DNA from: Fulvia fulva
Lineage: Eukaryota > Ascomycota > Dothideomycetes > Mycosphaerellales > Mycosphaerellaceae
Assembly (NCBI RefSeq): GCF_020509005.1
Contig: NC_063021.1
Span: forward strand, 1,798,001-1,862,000
Reading direction: 5' to 3'
Length of the DNA stretch: 64,000 nucleotides
Shown here: positions 20,012-30,081 of the stretch, in pieces
Layout: the number at the start of each line of letters is the position of its first letter
Position numbering within the stretch: the stretch's first letter is position 1
Notes under the pieces: generated by a model
What the model saw: the letters and a program-made list of their open reading frames with translations, nothing else
The model's database searches: none
Told to the model about the DNA's origin: nothing
Program-made: the position numbers and the translations under genes

Positions 20012-21316
20012 CTATTGACGACGGGTAGTCCATGTCTGATCTTTGCCGTACAAGATCTTCGTGCGGCCTTCCATCGCGGCTTTTAACTTCTGCCTCGTTT
20101 GCTGGCATAGTTTTTCGGAAAAGAACGCCACACCGAGCTCCTGTGAAGTGTACCACGATGCCCTATCCATATTGCCGCTGCCAAAAACGATCGTGCTGTT
20201 GTCCACGATCATTAGCTTGAGGTGTGATTGAACAGGCTCAGCCATAAGATTAGCGTTCCTTTCTGGCTCTCGTCGTGGTTTGTAGTACGAGATCTCAAGA
20301 CGTCCAAGAGTGGCAAGACCTGACTCCTCGTCCAAGGGCTGGTATAACAATCGTTCATGTTCTTTAGTGAGGGCCTTCATGCATCTGTCAGTTGTTGTTC
20401 CCGCGGTCACTAGCTGCTCGAGTATCATGAGCCTTTCGCTGGTGGTGATCTTCACATCAATGCCTCTCTTCAAAGCATGTAGCAGAGCATCCAGCACTGG
20501 CGGTGCAGTGACATTGGGTGTCTGCAGGAAGATCTCTTGTTTTGCGGTGGCGAACAGCTCCAGCAGCTGCACATTCAGTGGCGTCTCTGGAGGCGGTGCG
20601 CATTGCTGGAGTGGTAGTCGCCAGTTGGGATTGCGATTATGCCAGGAAGGCAGAAACTTGCATGTTATGTCGGTCATGCGTATCGATGGCTCTGCCCCAT
20701 CACCAACGTCCTCCACATTCAGAGCAAATGTTTGAGATGCAGCCGACTCCACTGCTGGCCGGTTCTCGCCATCATTCGCCCACTGCTCTCGCCAGAATCT
20801 CTGGAATTCCTCTACGAGAGGTCCACTCATCTCAACGCACCCCTCAAACCAATCCTCCCACGACACATTACAGCTGGGCAGAAACACACGCCTGCCATCC
20901 ACAATCACAAACTTCGGATGCCATACACTCAACGGCAGGAAGAAGATACTCTTCACCTCCAAATCAAGACCGCCCAGATCTTCCCTCGATGGCAACCATA
21001 ACTTCTTGCTCCATTGTGATGCGTCGTAAGTATGGCCGGCCGGCGATGAAGTGGAAAGTAATTTTTGGAAAAGAGAGCCGGAGGAGAAGCCTATTCGGAC
21101 TTTGATCTTTTTCTGATATCGCAAGGCGTTACTGCTGAGTCTGAGGAGGCTTTCGTTCAGGGCATCGAGTGTTTGTGAGCGGGCCCAGAAGCAGGTTATG
21201 AGGATGACTTCGTCTTGGGCGGCTTCGATTGCTGGGAGGATGGTGTGTTTGTAGATGTCGTAGCCGGTGCCGAACGTCACGTTGTGGATATTCGCTTGGG
21301 CTTGGTGGTCCGACAT
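20012..21316 (-). CDS. Phospholipase D-fold protein
   Basis: 434 aa, single exon, from ATG at 21316. The frame is open further upstream to 21427, but only from a TTG. Two HKD motifs of the PLD superfamily are present: H133-P-K135-x4-D140 (HPKFVIVDGRRVF followed by LPSCNVSWEDWFEG) and H365-L-K367-x4-D372 (HLKLMIVDNSTIVFGSGNMD). Each half also has the preceding strand-helix pattern (EVILITCFWARS; EIFLQTPNVTAPPVLDALL). Such proteins cleave or transfer phosphodiester bonds; short fungal members like this are not the PX-PH phospholipase D1 type and may act on cardiolipin-like lipids or nucleic acid ends. No signal peptide or membrane segment is seen. It ends 22 bp from the end of the convergent dehydrogenase. 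Confidence 0.88.
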   Translation of the reverse strand: MSDHQAQANIHNVTFGTGYDIYKHTILPAIEAAQDEVILITCFWARSQTLDALNESLLRLSSNALRYQKKIKVRIGFSSGSLFQKLLSTSSPAGHTYDASQWSKKLWLPSREDLGGLDLEVKSIFFLPLSVWHPKFVIVDGRRVFLPSCNVSWEDWFEGCVEMSGPLVEEFQRFWREQWANDGENRPAVESAASQTFALNVEDVGDGAEPSIRMTDITCKFLPSWHNRNPNWRLPLQQCAPPPETPLNVQLLELFATAKQEIFLQTPNVTAPPVLDALLHALKRGIDVKITTSERLMILEQLVTAGTTTDRCMKALTKEHERLLYQPLDEESGLATLGRLEISYYKPRREPERNANLMAEPVQSHLKLMIVDNSTIVFGSGNMDRASWYTSQELGVAFFSEKLCQQTRQKLKAAMEGRTKILYGKDQTWTTRRQ

Positions 21317-22098
21317 GGAGGCTTTGCGGACATGTGTGAGTGTATGGATGGAGATGGTACTGACGGTTGGACATGTGGTGAGAAACAGCAGGCGCCGATC
21401 ACGTTCCAGCCACGTTCTAGTACGCAACGTGTTTACCTTGGTATTATATTCGCGATGTAGCGAAAGTACTTACTCCTGATGGTGAGCCAGTCTCCTCCGC
21501 CGTAGCTGTCTACAACGAAGATCAATGTTCCAGGTCAAGGACAAGAACGGGAGGAATCGCCTGTCACCCATCACGGCACCAATTTCCCGCCTGATGCTTG
21601 ATTATGGATGCCTGACCTCGTCGTCGAGGACTTCCCTCTTTCAAAGCATCATCCCGCCTCACACGCATCAACAACATCTCTTGCCCTCTTGCCTCATGGT
21701 GACGGTTCTTGGGGCTGATGGTGGCGGAACAGGTCCTGACAGGCACTGCTAGACACCGGACATGCAGCTCGAACGCCGAAGGAGCCAAGCCACGCTGTCC
21801 ACCTCTTCCACGTCCACGTCATCTTTCGGACACAACAGGCATCACGACACCGCAGCATGTTTGGAGGAACAGACGCTCCACCGCACCAACACACCGACGC
21901 AGAGCTTACGACGTCGATGGCTTCTGGAAACACCTGGGCCTTTCCTTCCCTGTGTCATGAGCTAGACCAAGGACGGCAGAGCTCACAGTCCACAGCGATG
22001 GCCACTGCCAATAGTCATACCACGCGCCGACGTCTATAGCTCGACCATGCCTCCAGCTCTTTCAGCTCCTAACATAGTCGCGGATCAGGATTGAGCAT
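21317..22098. other. Shared upstream region of PLD-fold and ankyrin genes
   Basis: About 780 bp between two divergent genes. Only overlapping short ORFs without domains are present. It presumably holds both promoters; no clear TATA box was identified. Confidence 0.5.
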
Positions 22099-23166
22099 AT
22101 GGCGGAACCTTCCACATTCACGTTGCCGGAGGATGGCGGCCGCGTCAAAGCGATAGTCGTCGACAGCACTTCCCCAAGCACCCAGCAACCAACACTGCCG
22201 CTCCATCGCGCCATTGAGAATTTCGCAGGCCAGATATCGCCGGGCCTGCTCGATCAAAACGATCTTCGCGTCAAAGACAAACCCGGACGAACTCCATTAG
22301 CTATCGCTGCAACTCACGGCCATACCGAGATTGTGCGGCAATTACTCTCCCATGGTGCAGACGTCAACTGCCAAGACAAGGACGGCCTTACACCACTTTA
22401 TGTCGCTGCGCGAGACAAGAAGACTGACACTGTACGCGCTCTGCTTGCCGTCGAGGGCATTCGACCGGACCTCCCAGACAAGCAAGGTGCCACGCCTCTT
22501 CACGTTGCGTCCCGGAGTGGCCATGCGGACATTGTGCAGCTTCTGATCGGGAACAAGCTCGTCGACCCAGACTCTAAGGATCAAGGTCTGGCTTCTCCGT
22601 TGCATCGGGCCTGCCGTAAAGGCCACGCTGAGGTAGCGTCGATCCTTCTTGCCACCAACAAGGTCGATGTCAACGCCAAAGACAAATATGGCGACACACC
22701 ACTCTATTGTGCCGCCTCTCACGGCGCCGCTGAGATCATGAAAGCATTACTGGCTAACGGAAGCATCGATGCGAATTCTAAAAGTAAGGACGGTGCTACT
22801 GCACTACACGGTGCCGCCCATTTTGGACACGTCGAGGTTGTTCGTCAGCTACTGTCTATCGCCGATCTGGACCTGGACACGAAGGATGACGACGGAGATA
22901 CTGCACTGTACACAGCAGCAGAGCACGGTCAAGAGGGGGTTGTTCAGCTACTATGCTCATCGAACAGAGCTGATCTGAATCCGCAAAGTGCCGACGGGGA
23001 GACGCCTCTGCATGTAGCAGCTAGGGAAGGTCACAAGGAAGTCGTGCGAGCCTTGCTAGCATTCCCAGGTGTTCAGAAACTACTGATAGACAACAGCGGT
23101 AAGACGCCTTTGGATCATGCGACGCAAGGTGGTCACCAGGACATTGAGCATTTGCTCACGAAGTGA
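22099..23166 (+). CDS. Ankyrin-repeat protein
   Basis: 355 aa, single exon. After about 60 residues without repeats the rest is a solenoid of roughly nine ankyrin repeats at 33-35 residue spacing (GRTPLAIAATHGHTEIVRQL, GLTPLYVAARDKKTDTVRAL, GATPLHVASRSGHADIVQLL and so on to GKTPLDHATQGGHQDIEHLL). The last repeat ends at the stop. No second domain is attached, so it is a pure binding scaffold with an unknown partner. Its 3' end overlaps the tail of the antisense ABC-transporter remnant by about 87 bp. Confidence 0.9.
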   Translation: MAEPSTFTLPEDGGRVKAIVVDSTSPSTQQPTLPLHRAIENFAGQISPGLLDQNDLRVKDKPGRTPLAIAATHGHTEIVRQLLSHGADVNCQDKDGLTPLYVAARDKKTDTVRALLAVEGIRPDLPDKQGATPLHVASRSGHADIVQLLIGNKLVDPDSKDQGLASPLHRACRKGHAEVASILLATNKVDVNAKDKYGDTPLYCAASHGAAEIMKALLANGSIDANSKSKDGATALHGAAHFGHVEVVRQLLSIADLDLDTKDDDGDTALYTAAEHGQEGVVQLLCSSNRADLNPQSADGETPLHVAAREGHKEVVRALLAFPGVQKLLIDNSGKTPLDHATQGGHQDIEHLLTK

Positions 23167-23545
23167 TAACAAAGCCCGATATTGATAGGTCAAAGTACTT
23201 TTTAATGTGGATGAAGTCGCCTCATACATCGCTTTGAATCTCGAGCCTGTCAGATCTAGGAGCGCCCGCGGCTTACCAATCTCGCAGATACGGCCATGAT
23301 TCAGTATCACGACTTTATCATAATCCAGCACAGCGTCAAGTCTGTGCGCTATCGCTAGTACTGTACAGCCGGCAAATTCTTCATCGAGAACGCTCTGCAT
23401 CAGCTCTTCCGTCGCATTGTCGACACTGCGGGAAATAGTTAGCAAATTTTCACCACGAATCTCTCTTGTGACACTCACCTGCTTGTGACCTCCTGGAGTA
23501 GCGGTTGACCGTATCGCGGGGCCAACGATCGCAACCCTACCGATC
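23080..23545 (-). pseudogene. ABC transporter C-terminal fragment
   Basis: Only the end of a nucleotide-binding domain of a multidrug (ABCC-like) transporter remains: a D-loop-type SSVDNATEELMQSVLDEEFA, the H-loop AIAHRLDAVLDYDKVVILNH and a short tail. A real-looking intron (23426-23478, GTGAGT..CGCAG) still splits the SSVD motif. Upstream of it the frame reads GQPLLQEVTS, where the signature-to-Walker-B segment should stand; that part and the usual Asp before the catalytic Glu are gone. All transmembrane domains are missing. It breaks off head-to-head with the NRPS remnant. Once likely an efflux pump of the same metabolite cluster (inference). Confidence 0.75.
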
Positions 23546-23546
23546 A

Positions 23547-26500
23547 GGCTGCGTGTTGACGGAGAGACTTCGATCGAGGATTTTCTTGCTGGCGTTCAGC
23601 TGCAGGCATCCGAGATGATCGCTTTCGAGCAGACGGGACTCCAGAACATCCGCCGTCTGAGCGCCGAGGCGTCACAAGCCTGCAATTTCCAGTCGCTGCT
23701 CGTGGTGCAGCCAGGCACGACCACCAGTTCTCCTCATGAGGACCACATCTTCCTGACCCAAGGCCGTGATGCAGAGGAGGATGACCTCTTCTCTGCCTTT
23801 GACACCTATGCGATGACGCTGGTGTGCTACGTGCAGCCTCAAGCGGTGCGACTGCGTATCAGTTATGATGCACAGGTCACGAGCATTTGGCAGATGCAGC
23901 GGATGGCTAACCATTTCAAGCACGTCTTGGCTCGTTTATGTACAGTGAGCGGCCTTCGACACATATGCGCTTAACCTCATCTGCGGGATAGAGGCAACAG
24001 GAGTGCAGCCCAACATGAGCTTCGACTCTGCTGTCTTCAAAAGTTCGCAGGCAGATCGGGCAGTCAAGCGATTCGAGTATGTTGCTGCCCTTTTATGTGG
24101 ACCAGAGAACATGTCCTCCACTCTCTTGTCGCTTGCGACAGCAAGCTTCGAAGATCTTGCGCAAATATGGTCTTGGAATGCAACAGTTCCCGAAGCGGTA
24201 GACTCTCGAATTCACGATATTCTGCTGCCATCTATCCGATCTCGACCTGAGGCAGTCGCAATTCAGGCTTGGGATGGCAATGTCACGTACGCGCAGCTAG
24301 TGCAGGATGTGCGGTCGATCCGGCCCAACCAGAAGATAGGCTGCGGCACATCATCGAGATCACCGCCCCGAAGGTGATTCTCTGCAGCGCAGCACAAGCA
24401 GGTGTGGCCCAGACTCTAGCATCGGACGACGTAGGCATTTTCGTTGTCAGCGAGGCATCCTTGGGTGCCCTGGACTTTACTGTACACCCCTCGATGTCGA
24501 GCTGCCGCATGGCAGCGCAGAAGACCTACTATATGTTCTATATTCACTTCAGGCACAACGGGCAAGCCCAAGGCTGGGCAGGTCACACATCGCAACTTTT
24601 TTAGTGCTATGCGACATCAAACTGCCTACTATGGGTTCGACGAGAGCTCACGCGTTTTCGATTTTGCCTCAGCCAGCTTCGATGTAGGCTGGACAAATCC
24701 AATATACACCTTTGCTGCCGGGGCTTGCTTGCTGGTGCCAAGTGAAGAGCAGCGCAAGAACGATTTTGCGGCCACTATGGAGAGCATGGGCACAACACAC
24801 GTTGATCTAACGCCGTGGGCAGCAAGTGTGCTCCCTCTAAGTACCATTGCCAACCTGCGTACTCTACTTCTTGAGGGGGAAAAAGTGCGCTTGCCAGATG
24901 TTCTTCGCTGGAGCGAACACGCACGGGTCGTGAATTTCTACGGTCCAAGCGAGTGTACTCCGAACTCGACAGTGGCGACGTACACGGGCACAAATACTGC
25001 ATGCTTCGGCTATCTTACCTCCGGCCGAGATGCACCAATTCGTGGCCTCAACGATTCAGTGGGTGCTTATACCAACGTTCTCATCTGCCAGCTAGACTCT
25101 TTGTGGGCCAAAGAGCCGCACGAACTTGTCCAGGAAGTGTTGCGGCAGATGCTAGAGGACACGGACTTCCAGCATTGCCCACTCGCAAACATCCAACAAG
25201 CACTAGACCTAGCTCCTGGGCAGCAGCTCTATAACAGCTTGTTGAGTATCCAGAGACTCGAAAGCCCACAAAGCAGCTCTGGCAAAACGCCCTGCCTAAC
25301 TTTCACAGCGATTGATGGACAGGATCCTACGGAGGTAAGCGCTCATCCCAGTAAGCAACTGCAGATACACAATGCTGACTAGACATTCAGTACGATATTG
25401 CGCCCAGCGTTGGCCTCGGTGATAACCATTCGTCAGTTGTCCTTGATGTCAGACCATCCCTTCGCGACTCTGCAACAAGCCGATCGCATACTCTCGGTGT
25501 TCCAGTCGATGCTCGGAAAGATTGTTGACAACAAATCCGCCCGTCAAAAGCCATCAGCTCAAGCTCGTGAGATCTGTCGGACTGTGACAGCTGGGTCTAG
25601 CTCAGAGGATCTCATCGACATCTGGACCTGGAATGCAACGGCCCCTGCACCTGTGAGAACTTGCGTACACGACTTGATCGCCAACACTGTCAGCGAGCGC
25701 CCCAGCGCTATAGCAATATCTGCATGGGATGGAGAGCAAGTCACACTGTAGCATCTATGTGGGCAAATTCTAAGCTGACTCGCTGTGAAGCTGGAGCTAT
25801 GGTGAGCTCGACGTCCTGTCTACCATAGTCGCGAGACGCTTAGTCGTGCTCGGCGTCTCTGCGAACGTTGTGGTAACTTCTACCTGGAGATGTCCTTGCA
25901 AGCGCGATTGATGGGTTACTACAGCCATGGAACTTGCTCACTTCAGCCGTCAAAGATATCTTCCCGACCACGGACGAGCAAGCTCGCTATGTCGCACTCA
26001 CATACGCGGAGGCTCGCACCCTCCTGCTTCACCACACACTCGATGGCAGTGGTAGCCTAGCCATCGACAAGATCCAAGACGCTATCGCCCAGCTGGTGAC
26101 CCGCTTCGATGCGCTACGGACCGTCTTCATACCGCATCGAAACAGCTTCCTGTAAGTCGTGCTCAGGTCGATGGAACTGCAGATCCCTGTAGTCGACGCT
26201 CGGGCTGGATAGACTCTTGATATGGCATCCGATCGCTTGGTCGAGACCGATGTGGCGGAAGCTCTCGCTTTCGGAACATGCCTCACAAGATTCAGCATCG
26301 TCCGCGGCCAAGATCAATACCGCATCGTCTGCCGCATCTCACACGCCCAACACGATGGAATGAGCATGGCCAATCTGTGGACAGCGTTCGAGGAGCTCTG
26401 CAGCGCAGCTGGTCCGACCAAACTTTCAGGCAACAAGCACAGCTTCCCTCTACATATGTATGCACTCGCGATGCTTGATAGGCCAGCCGCTATAGGATAC

Positions 26501-27535
26501 TGGCAAGGACTCCTCAACAAGAGCTCTCCGGCAAGGCTACGACCACGCTCAACGTACCAGCTGAATTTCGATGAAGGTCCTTCCATAACAAGCACGATTC
26601 TGGAACAAAAAATGCCTTCGATTGACTACACTTTTGCGACAGTCCTCAAAGCCGCCTGGAGCACTGTTCTGGCCAAGTTCTGCAAGAATCCAGACATCAT
26701 CTTCGGTACCCTAATCAACGGACGTTCCAGGGCGGAGGCCCAAGAGATCTTTGGACCCTGCATCAACATCATTATTGTCCGGATGACGATAGACAAAGAC
26801 TGGAGCGTTCGGGATCTCCTTGCAGCGGTCAACGAGCAGAGCATCTCTAGCATGCCATTCGAAGACCTCGGCTCCAGGACTGTGATTCGCGAGTGTACGC
26901 AGTGGCCGAAGTGGTCATACTTCGGCTCTGTAGTGCGACACGATAACCTCGACAGCGAGCAGAGCGAGCAGCACCAGAGGAGGATGCATGATGGAGACTT
27001 GCCAGAGGATCCTTCTGTCCCGGATATTGACAGTGTGGAGGTCCATATCGTCTCGACGCCGAGTGGGAAGAACATCAGTCTTTCCGTCGGCTTCGCGGCG
27101 AACATCGTGTCAGAAGCTGTGGCGCATGAGATTGCTGAGGACTTGAGCTTGACCATCGTACGGTTCTACTCAGATATTGATGCACCCGTCGTGAGGGACG
27201 GACAAATGCCAACAACACCACCGATGCCGCCCACGGATAGTCACCACGGCAGTCCCCGGGAGGAGACGATCGGAGGGGGCGAGGTCGACGCAATGTATAA
27301 AGGCTCGATGGAGCTGACAATTGCGCTGGACTCTGCTTGGCGGACTGTCCTCGGCATAGAAAATGATCGAAAGCCCGTGGTCGCTGAGTCCTTCTTCGAT
27401 CTTAGAGGTGACTTGATCGGTGCAAGTGCATTGTCTGCACACATGCAAGCTGCTGGCTACAGCTTACCGGTGGAGGACGTGATTAGACATCCTTGGTTCC
27501 ACTCGCAAGTTGAGCTGCTGAGGAAGATGGAGTAA
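23547..27535 (+). pseudogene. Multi-module NRPS pseudogene
   Basis: Remains of a non-ribosomal peptide synthetase. Pieces in order: end of a condensation domain (to about 23940); the end of a second condensation domain and an adenylation start (23955-24345, another frame); adenylation core with IFTSGTTGKPKAG, FDFASASFDVGW and NFYGPSECTPNS (24345-25000, two frameshifts); a jump into another condensation end (25035-25460) with a 56-bp intron at 25335-25390; an adenylation start (25560-25860); then a terminal condensation domain and a carrier-like end (25934-27535). Modules are fused by internal deletions. Stops at 26153 (TAA) and 26211 (TAG) interrupt the last frame. The product is unknown. Dead as a whole. 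Confidence 0.9.
25934..27535 (+). pseudogene. NRPS terminal condensation and carrier domain remnant
   Basis: One frame from 25934 to 27535 broken only by TAA at 26153 and TAG at 26211, both explained by C-to-T in Gln codons. The condensation motif reads SHAQHDGMS. Fungal terminal condensation (cyclising) domains have SHxxxDxxS in place of HHxxxDG, so this was probably the release domain. The last 70 residues resemble a carrier protein, but the phosphopantetheine site FFxxGGDS reads FFDLRGDLIGAS, with no attachment Ser at the normal place. The 437-aa open stretch 26222-27535 may be predicted as a gene but lacks the domain's N-terminal part. Confidence 0.85.
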
Positions 27536-27648
27536 AGCCGTTAGGCCCAAAGAACTAGGTAGCATTTTCTTTGTTGGCATGTAGATAGTCACCCGCATGT
27601 CCTCTACCGCACACTTGATGCCCATGCACTCGTGCAAGTGCGCCCTCG

Positions 27649-28110
27649 TTACCTTATAGCATTCCGTGCTTGAGCGATTTTGAACAAGACCGAAGCTGCG
27701 AAATCCTTTGCCCGTCGATCTTGCGTCTGCGATCCGCGAACATCTACTATAGCTTCCATCAAGCTCAAGAGCGTGTGCTGAATCTCCAGCTTTTCGGAGA
27801 ACAGGAGCGTGACCGGATCAAGAGTTCCAGCTGCGCACACGAAGCTATCTTTGCTCTGCGCATCACACAGAGTGTGGTCCGGACCAGGCTTGGCCTTTGT
27901 ACGTGAGTCGCAATGAGCTCGTAGGCTGTTGGCGTCCCAGTTCTGAGACTGTCCCGTGGAGTTCTCTCGTCTCGTCGAATCCAGCAAGGTGGTAGCAGCG
28001 GACGTGCTTCCAGCAAGTGGTAATGCATGCCCAGCTAGGATGCGATCTTGATGACCATCATGTACCACTCCAAGCCGAGGCTTTTCTGTTGTTCTTGGTA
28101 GTCTCCTCAT
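27649..28110 (-). CDS. Hypothetical ORF, possible regulator fragment
   Basis: 153 aa from ATG. No domain recognised. The C-terminal 50 residues (LEIQHTLLSLMEAIVDVR, then DRRAKDFAASVLFKIAQARN) look like an amphipathic helical tail such as is found at the ends of some fungal cluster regulators, but this is weak. It sits just behind the NRPS remnant on the other strand and may be another relic of the same locus, or no gene at all. Confidence 0.25.
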   Translation of the reverse strand: MRRLPRTTEKPRLGVVHDGHQDRILAGHALPLAGSTSAATTLLDSTRRENSTGQSQNWDANSLRAHCDSRTKAKPGPDHTLCDAQSKDSFVCAAGTLDPVTLLFSEKLEIQHTLLSLMEAIVDVRGSQTQDRRAKDFAASVLFKIAQARNAIR

Positions 28111-28137
28111 GCTGAGAGTATATGTGCTGTTCCTAGC

Positions 28138-28437
28138 TCATTTGGCTTTGACTTGTCCATCTGTGCTGTCGCTGACTTTCTGCAACTTCAAGTATTGCTC
28201 TTCCAATTGCCTCTGCATCTCAAAGTCCGCTCGTCGCTCCTGTTTGATGCGTTGTTGCTCCATATCGCGGATCACACCTGCGTGCATGGCCTGTGAAATG
28301 TGAGTGGAGATGCAGTGAAGATGCAGTGTTGAGTGCCTCACTGCTTGATCCAGCTTTTGCTGGCGATGCACGAGAAGCACGATGCCTATGGTGCCTACTG
28401 TCGTGGCTGCCAATGTCAACTTGGCAGCAGAAGACAT
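28138..28437 (-). CDS. PET117: Cytochrome c oxidase assembly protein PET117
   Basis: Exons 28342-28437 and 28138-28290 give 82 aa. The 51-bp intron (GTGAGG..CACAG) is in frame and has no stop, so an unspliced reading of 99 aa is possible but breaks the family pattern. The N-terminus is a single hydrophobic segment (residues about 6-24, LTLAATTVGTIGIVLLVH), followed by AAMHAGVIRDMEQQRIKQER and a charged helix, which is the PET117 layout (yeast 107 aa, human 81 aa). PET117 is a small inner-membrane/matrix protein needed for assembly of complex IV together with the heme A synthase COX15. It is divergent from VMA10, 182 bp apart. Confidence 0.85.
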   Translation of the reverse strand: MSSAAKLTLAATTVGTIGIVLLVHRQQKLDQAVRHSTLHLHCISTHISQAMHAGVIRDMEQQRIKQERRADFEMQRQLEEQYLKLQKVSDSTDGQVKAK

Positions 28438-28619
28438 GATGTACGAAAGTGGTGGAAGATGTCAAGGTGCAAGGTCTGGGCGAGGATGATGTCGATGAAG
28501 TTCAATCCCACCTGTTTCTGGCGCTATACCCAGTACCTTAGCTTCGACCTGGAGCTCACTATTACCCTGTACATACTCGCAGACTCCTCCTACCAACCGC
28601 AACGCACAGTCCAGAGAAG

Positions 28620-29261
28620 ATGGTATGGATCGCAATTATATACTACATGACATGGGACATGCTGACTTCCTCACAGGCGGCGCAGAACTCAGCAGGCATC
28701 CAGACGTTGCTCGATGTATGCATCAATGACCACTGGCAGCTTGAGCACCACTAACAGTCGCCCTAGGCAGAGCGGGAAGCACAGAAGATTGTCCAGAAAG
28801 GTACGAAAGGGCACTATATGGCATCATAAGGAGCATACTGACGATGACATAGCCAGAGAATGTATGCCTTCCATCTACCACCCATACCCCAACCACCACT
28901 TCCCACCAGCTAACCCTCCCCGAGACCGAACAAAGCGAGTAAAGGACGCCCGATCAGAAGCGCAAAAAGAGATCGAAGAGTACCGGAATCAAAAGGAAGA
29001 GGAGTTCAAGGCGTTCGAGAAGCAGGTACGCAACACTACACGATGAACATCGCAGACAGAACAATCCTCCTCACACGAGAACAGCAAGGATCAGGTAACA
29101 AGAAAGCCGAAGATGACGCCGAGAAGGAGACACAAAAGTCGCTGGACGAGATCAAGCAGATTGGCAACAAGACGGGTCCAAAGGTGGTTGATGATTTGAT
29201 CAAGGCGGTTATGGATGTCAAGCCTGTGGTGCCAGATCGCATTGAGCAACCTACTGCGTAA
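28620..29261 (+). CDS. VMA10: V-type ATPase subunit G
   Basis: Six exons: 28620-28622, 28677-28715, 28767-28800, 28853-28861, 28925-29025, 29085-29261, giving 120 aa, the normal size. The first coding exon is only the ATG and the fourth is 9 nt. The spliced product starts MAAQNSAGIQTLLDAEREAQ and continues KAREYRTKRVKDARSEAQKE, a textbook subunit G: one long charged helix. The peripheral stalk formed by subunits E and G links the V1 and Vo sectors of the vacuolar proton pump. Splice sites are GTATGG/GTATGC/GTACGA/GTATGC/GTACGC with AG acceptors; the exon-5 acceptor is an unusual GAG preceded by a CTAAC branch site. Confidence 0.92.
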
Positions 29262-29342
29262 GAGGATATGAGGTGATGGGCGATAATGGGGTTTAGATTC
29301 GTGTTATGGAGAAACGGGTATGGTACCTCTACGAGCTTGATC

Positions 29343-29921
29343 TTAGAACAGGGTGGGCAACCATCTACGACTACGCTTCTCTGCCTGAGAAGTGCTTGCG
29401 GCGGTCTCAGCGGGAGTGTCAGTGAGCGCTACTGCTGCTTCGTTTGTCTGTACTTCTTCACCAGGGGCCGACTGCGGCGTGATACCAGCAATTGCAGTGT
29501 CGGCCGCTCGACTGCTCATGACTGGCCCTCCTTGTTCATGCCCATCTTCTGCCATTCCTGGATCGACGATTGTGAAATCTTCTCCTCCCAGATAGCCGGT
29601 CGACTCATCACTGTCCTCAACAGACGTAGCATCCGCGTGCATGAACTGTTCAACCATACATCGACAGGAAGGGTATTGACGCTGGGTGCATGTTCGACAC
29701 ACTAGTGGAGTCTCCCTCGCCATTGCTCGGGCCCGCTCAACAAGATTCTGCTGCTGGGTGGTAAGCTCGGCTGCAAGTCTGTGGATTTCGTCGCGGGCTG
29801 TCGCTAGATTGATGCGTTGAGCTTTCGTCGCTTGATCTCGAGCATTGTAGTACTTCTTGGCTTGGGCTCTGTCCGTCCTTCTCGGACCTCGATGCTTGTT
29901 CGGTTTCCTGGATCCGGTCAT
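29343..29921 (-). CDS. Hypothetical coiled-coil protein with CxxC pair
   Basis: 192 aa from ATG at 29921 (MTGSRKPNKHRGPRR). The frame is open upstream to 30071, but that part contains splice-like signals and is less likely coding. A basic N-terminus resembles a bZIP basic region only loosely (RTDRAQAKKYYNARDQATKA) and is followed by a coiled coil (about residues 30-70). A Cys cluster CRTCTQRQYPSCRC comes next, then an acidic, Ala/Thr-rich tail. Not recognised. It converges with VMA10. Confidence 0.5.
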   Translation of the reverse strand: MTGSRKPNKHRGPRRTDRAQAKKYYNARDQATKAQRINLATARDEIHRLAAELTTQQQNLVERARAMARETPLVCRTCTQRQYPSCRCMVEQFMHADATSVEDSDESTGYLGGEDFTIVDPGMAEDGHEQGGPVMSSRAADTAIAGITPQSAPGEEVQTNEAAVALTDTPAETAASTSQAEKRSRRWLPTLF

Positions 29922-30081
29922 ATTGTAGGCACAACGACAGCGAAACTCCAGTCGTGCGGATGCTGTGGGACAGATGTACATACCATAGCTGGCAACCAAT
30001 ATTGACAAACATCTGTAATTCCGGATCTGTTTGTTCCGATCCGTCGTCTCGGCCAGCAAGGTCTTGTCCACAGCATTCTGA

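Noticed and set aside
23942..24000. Intron (GTGAGC..CAACAG) joining the first two NRPS fragments
   Set aside because: The supposed intron itself codes the condensation segment FDTYALNLICGIEATG in the downstream frame, so the two fragments are overlapping homologous ends fused by a deletion, not exons.
26222..27535. 437-codon ORF as a functional stand-alone gene
   Set aside because: It is the C-terminal part of a terminal condensation domain; its N-terminal part lies in the same frame upstream beyond two stops, and the carrier site is degenerate.
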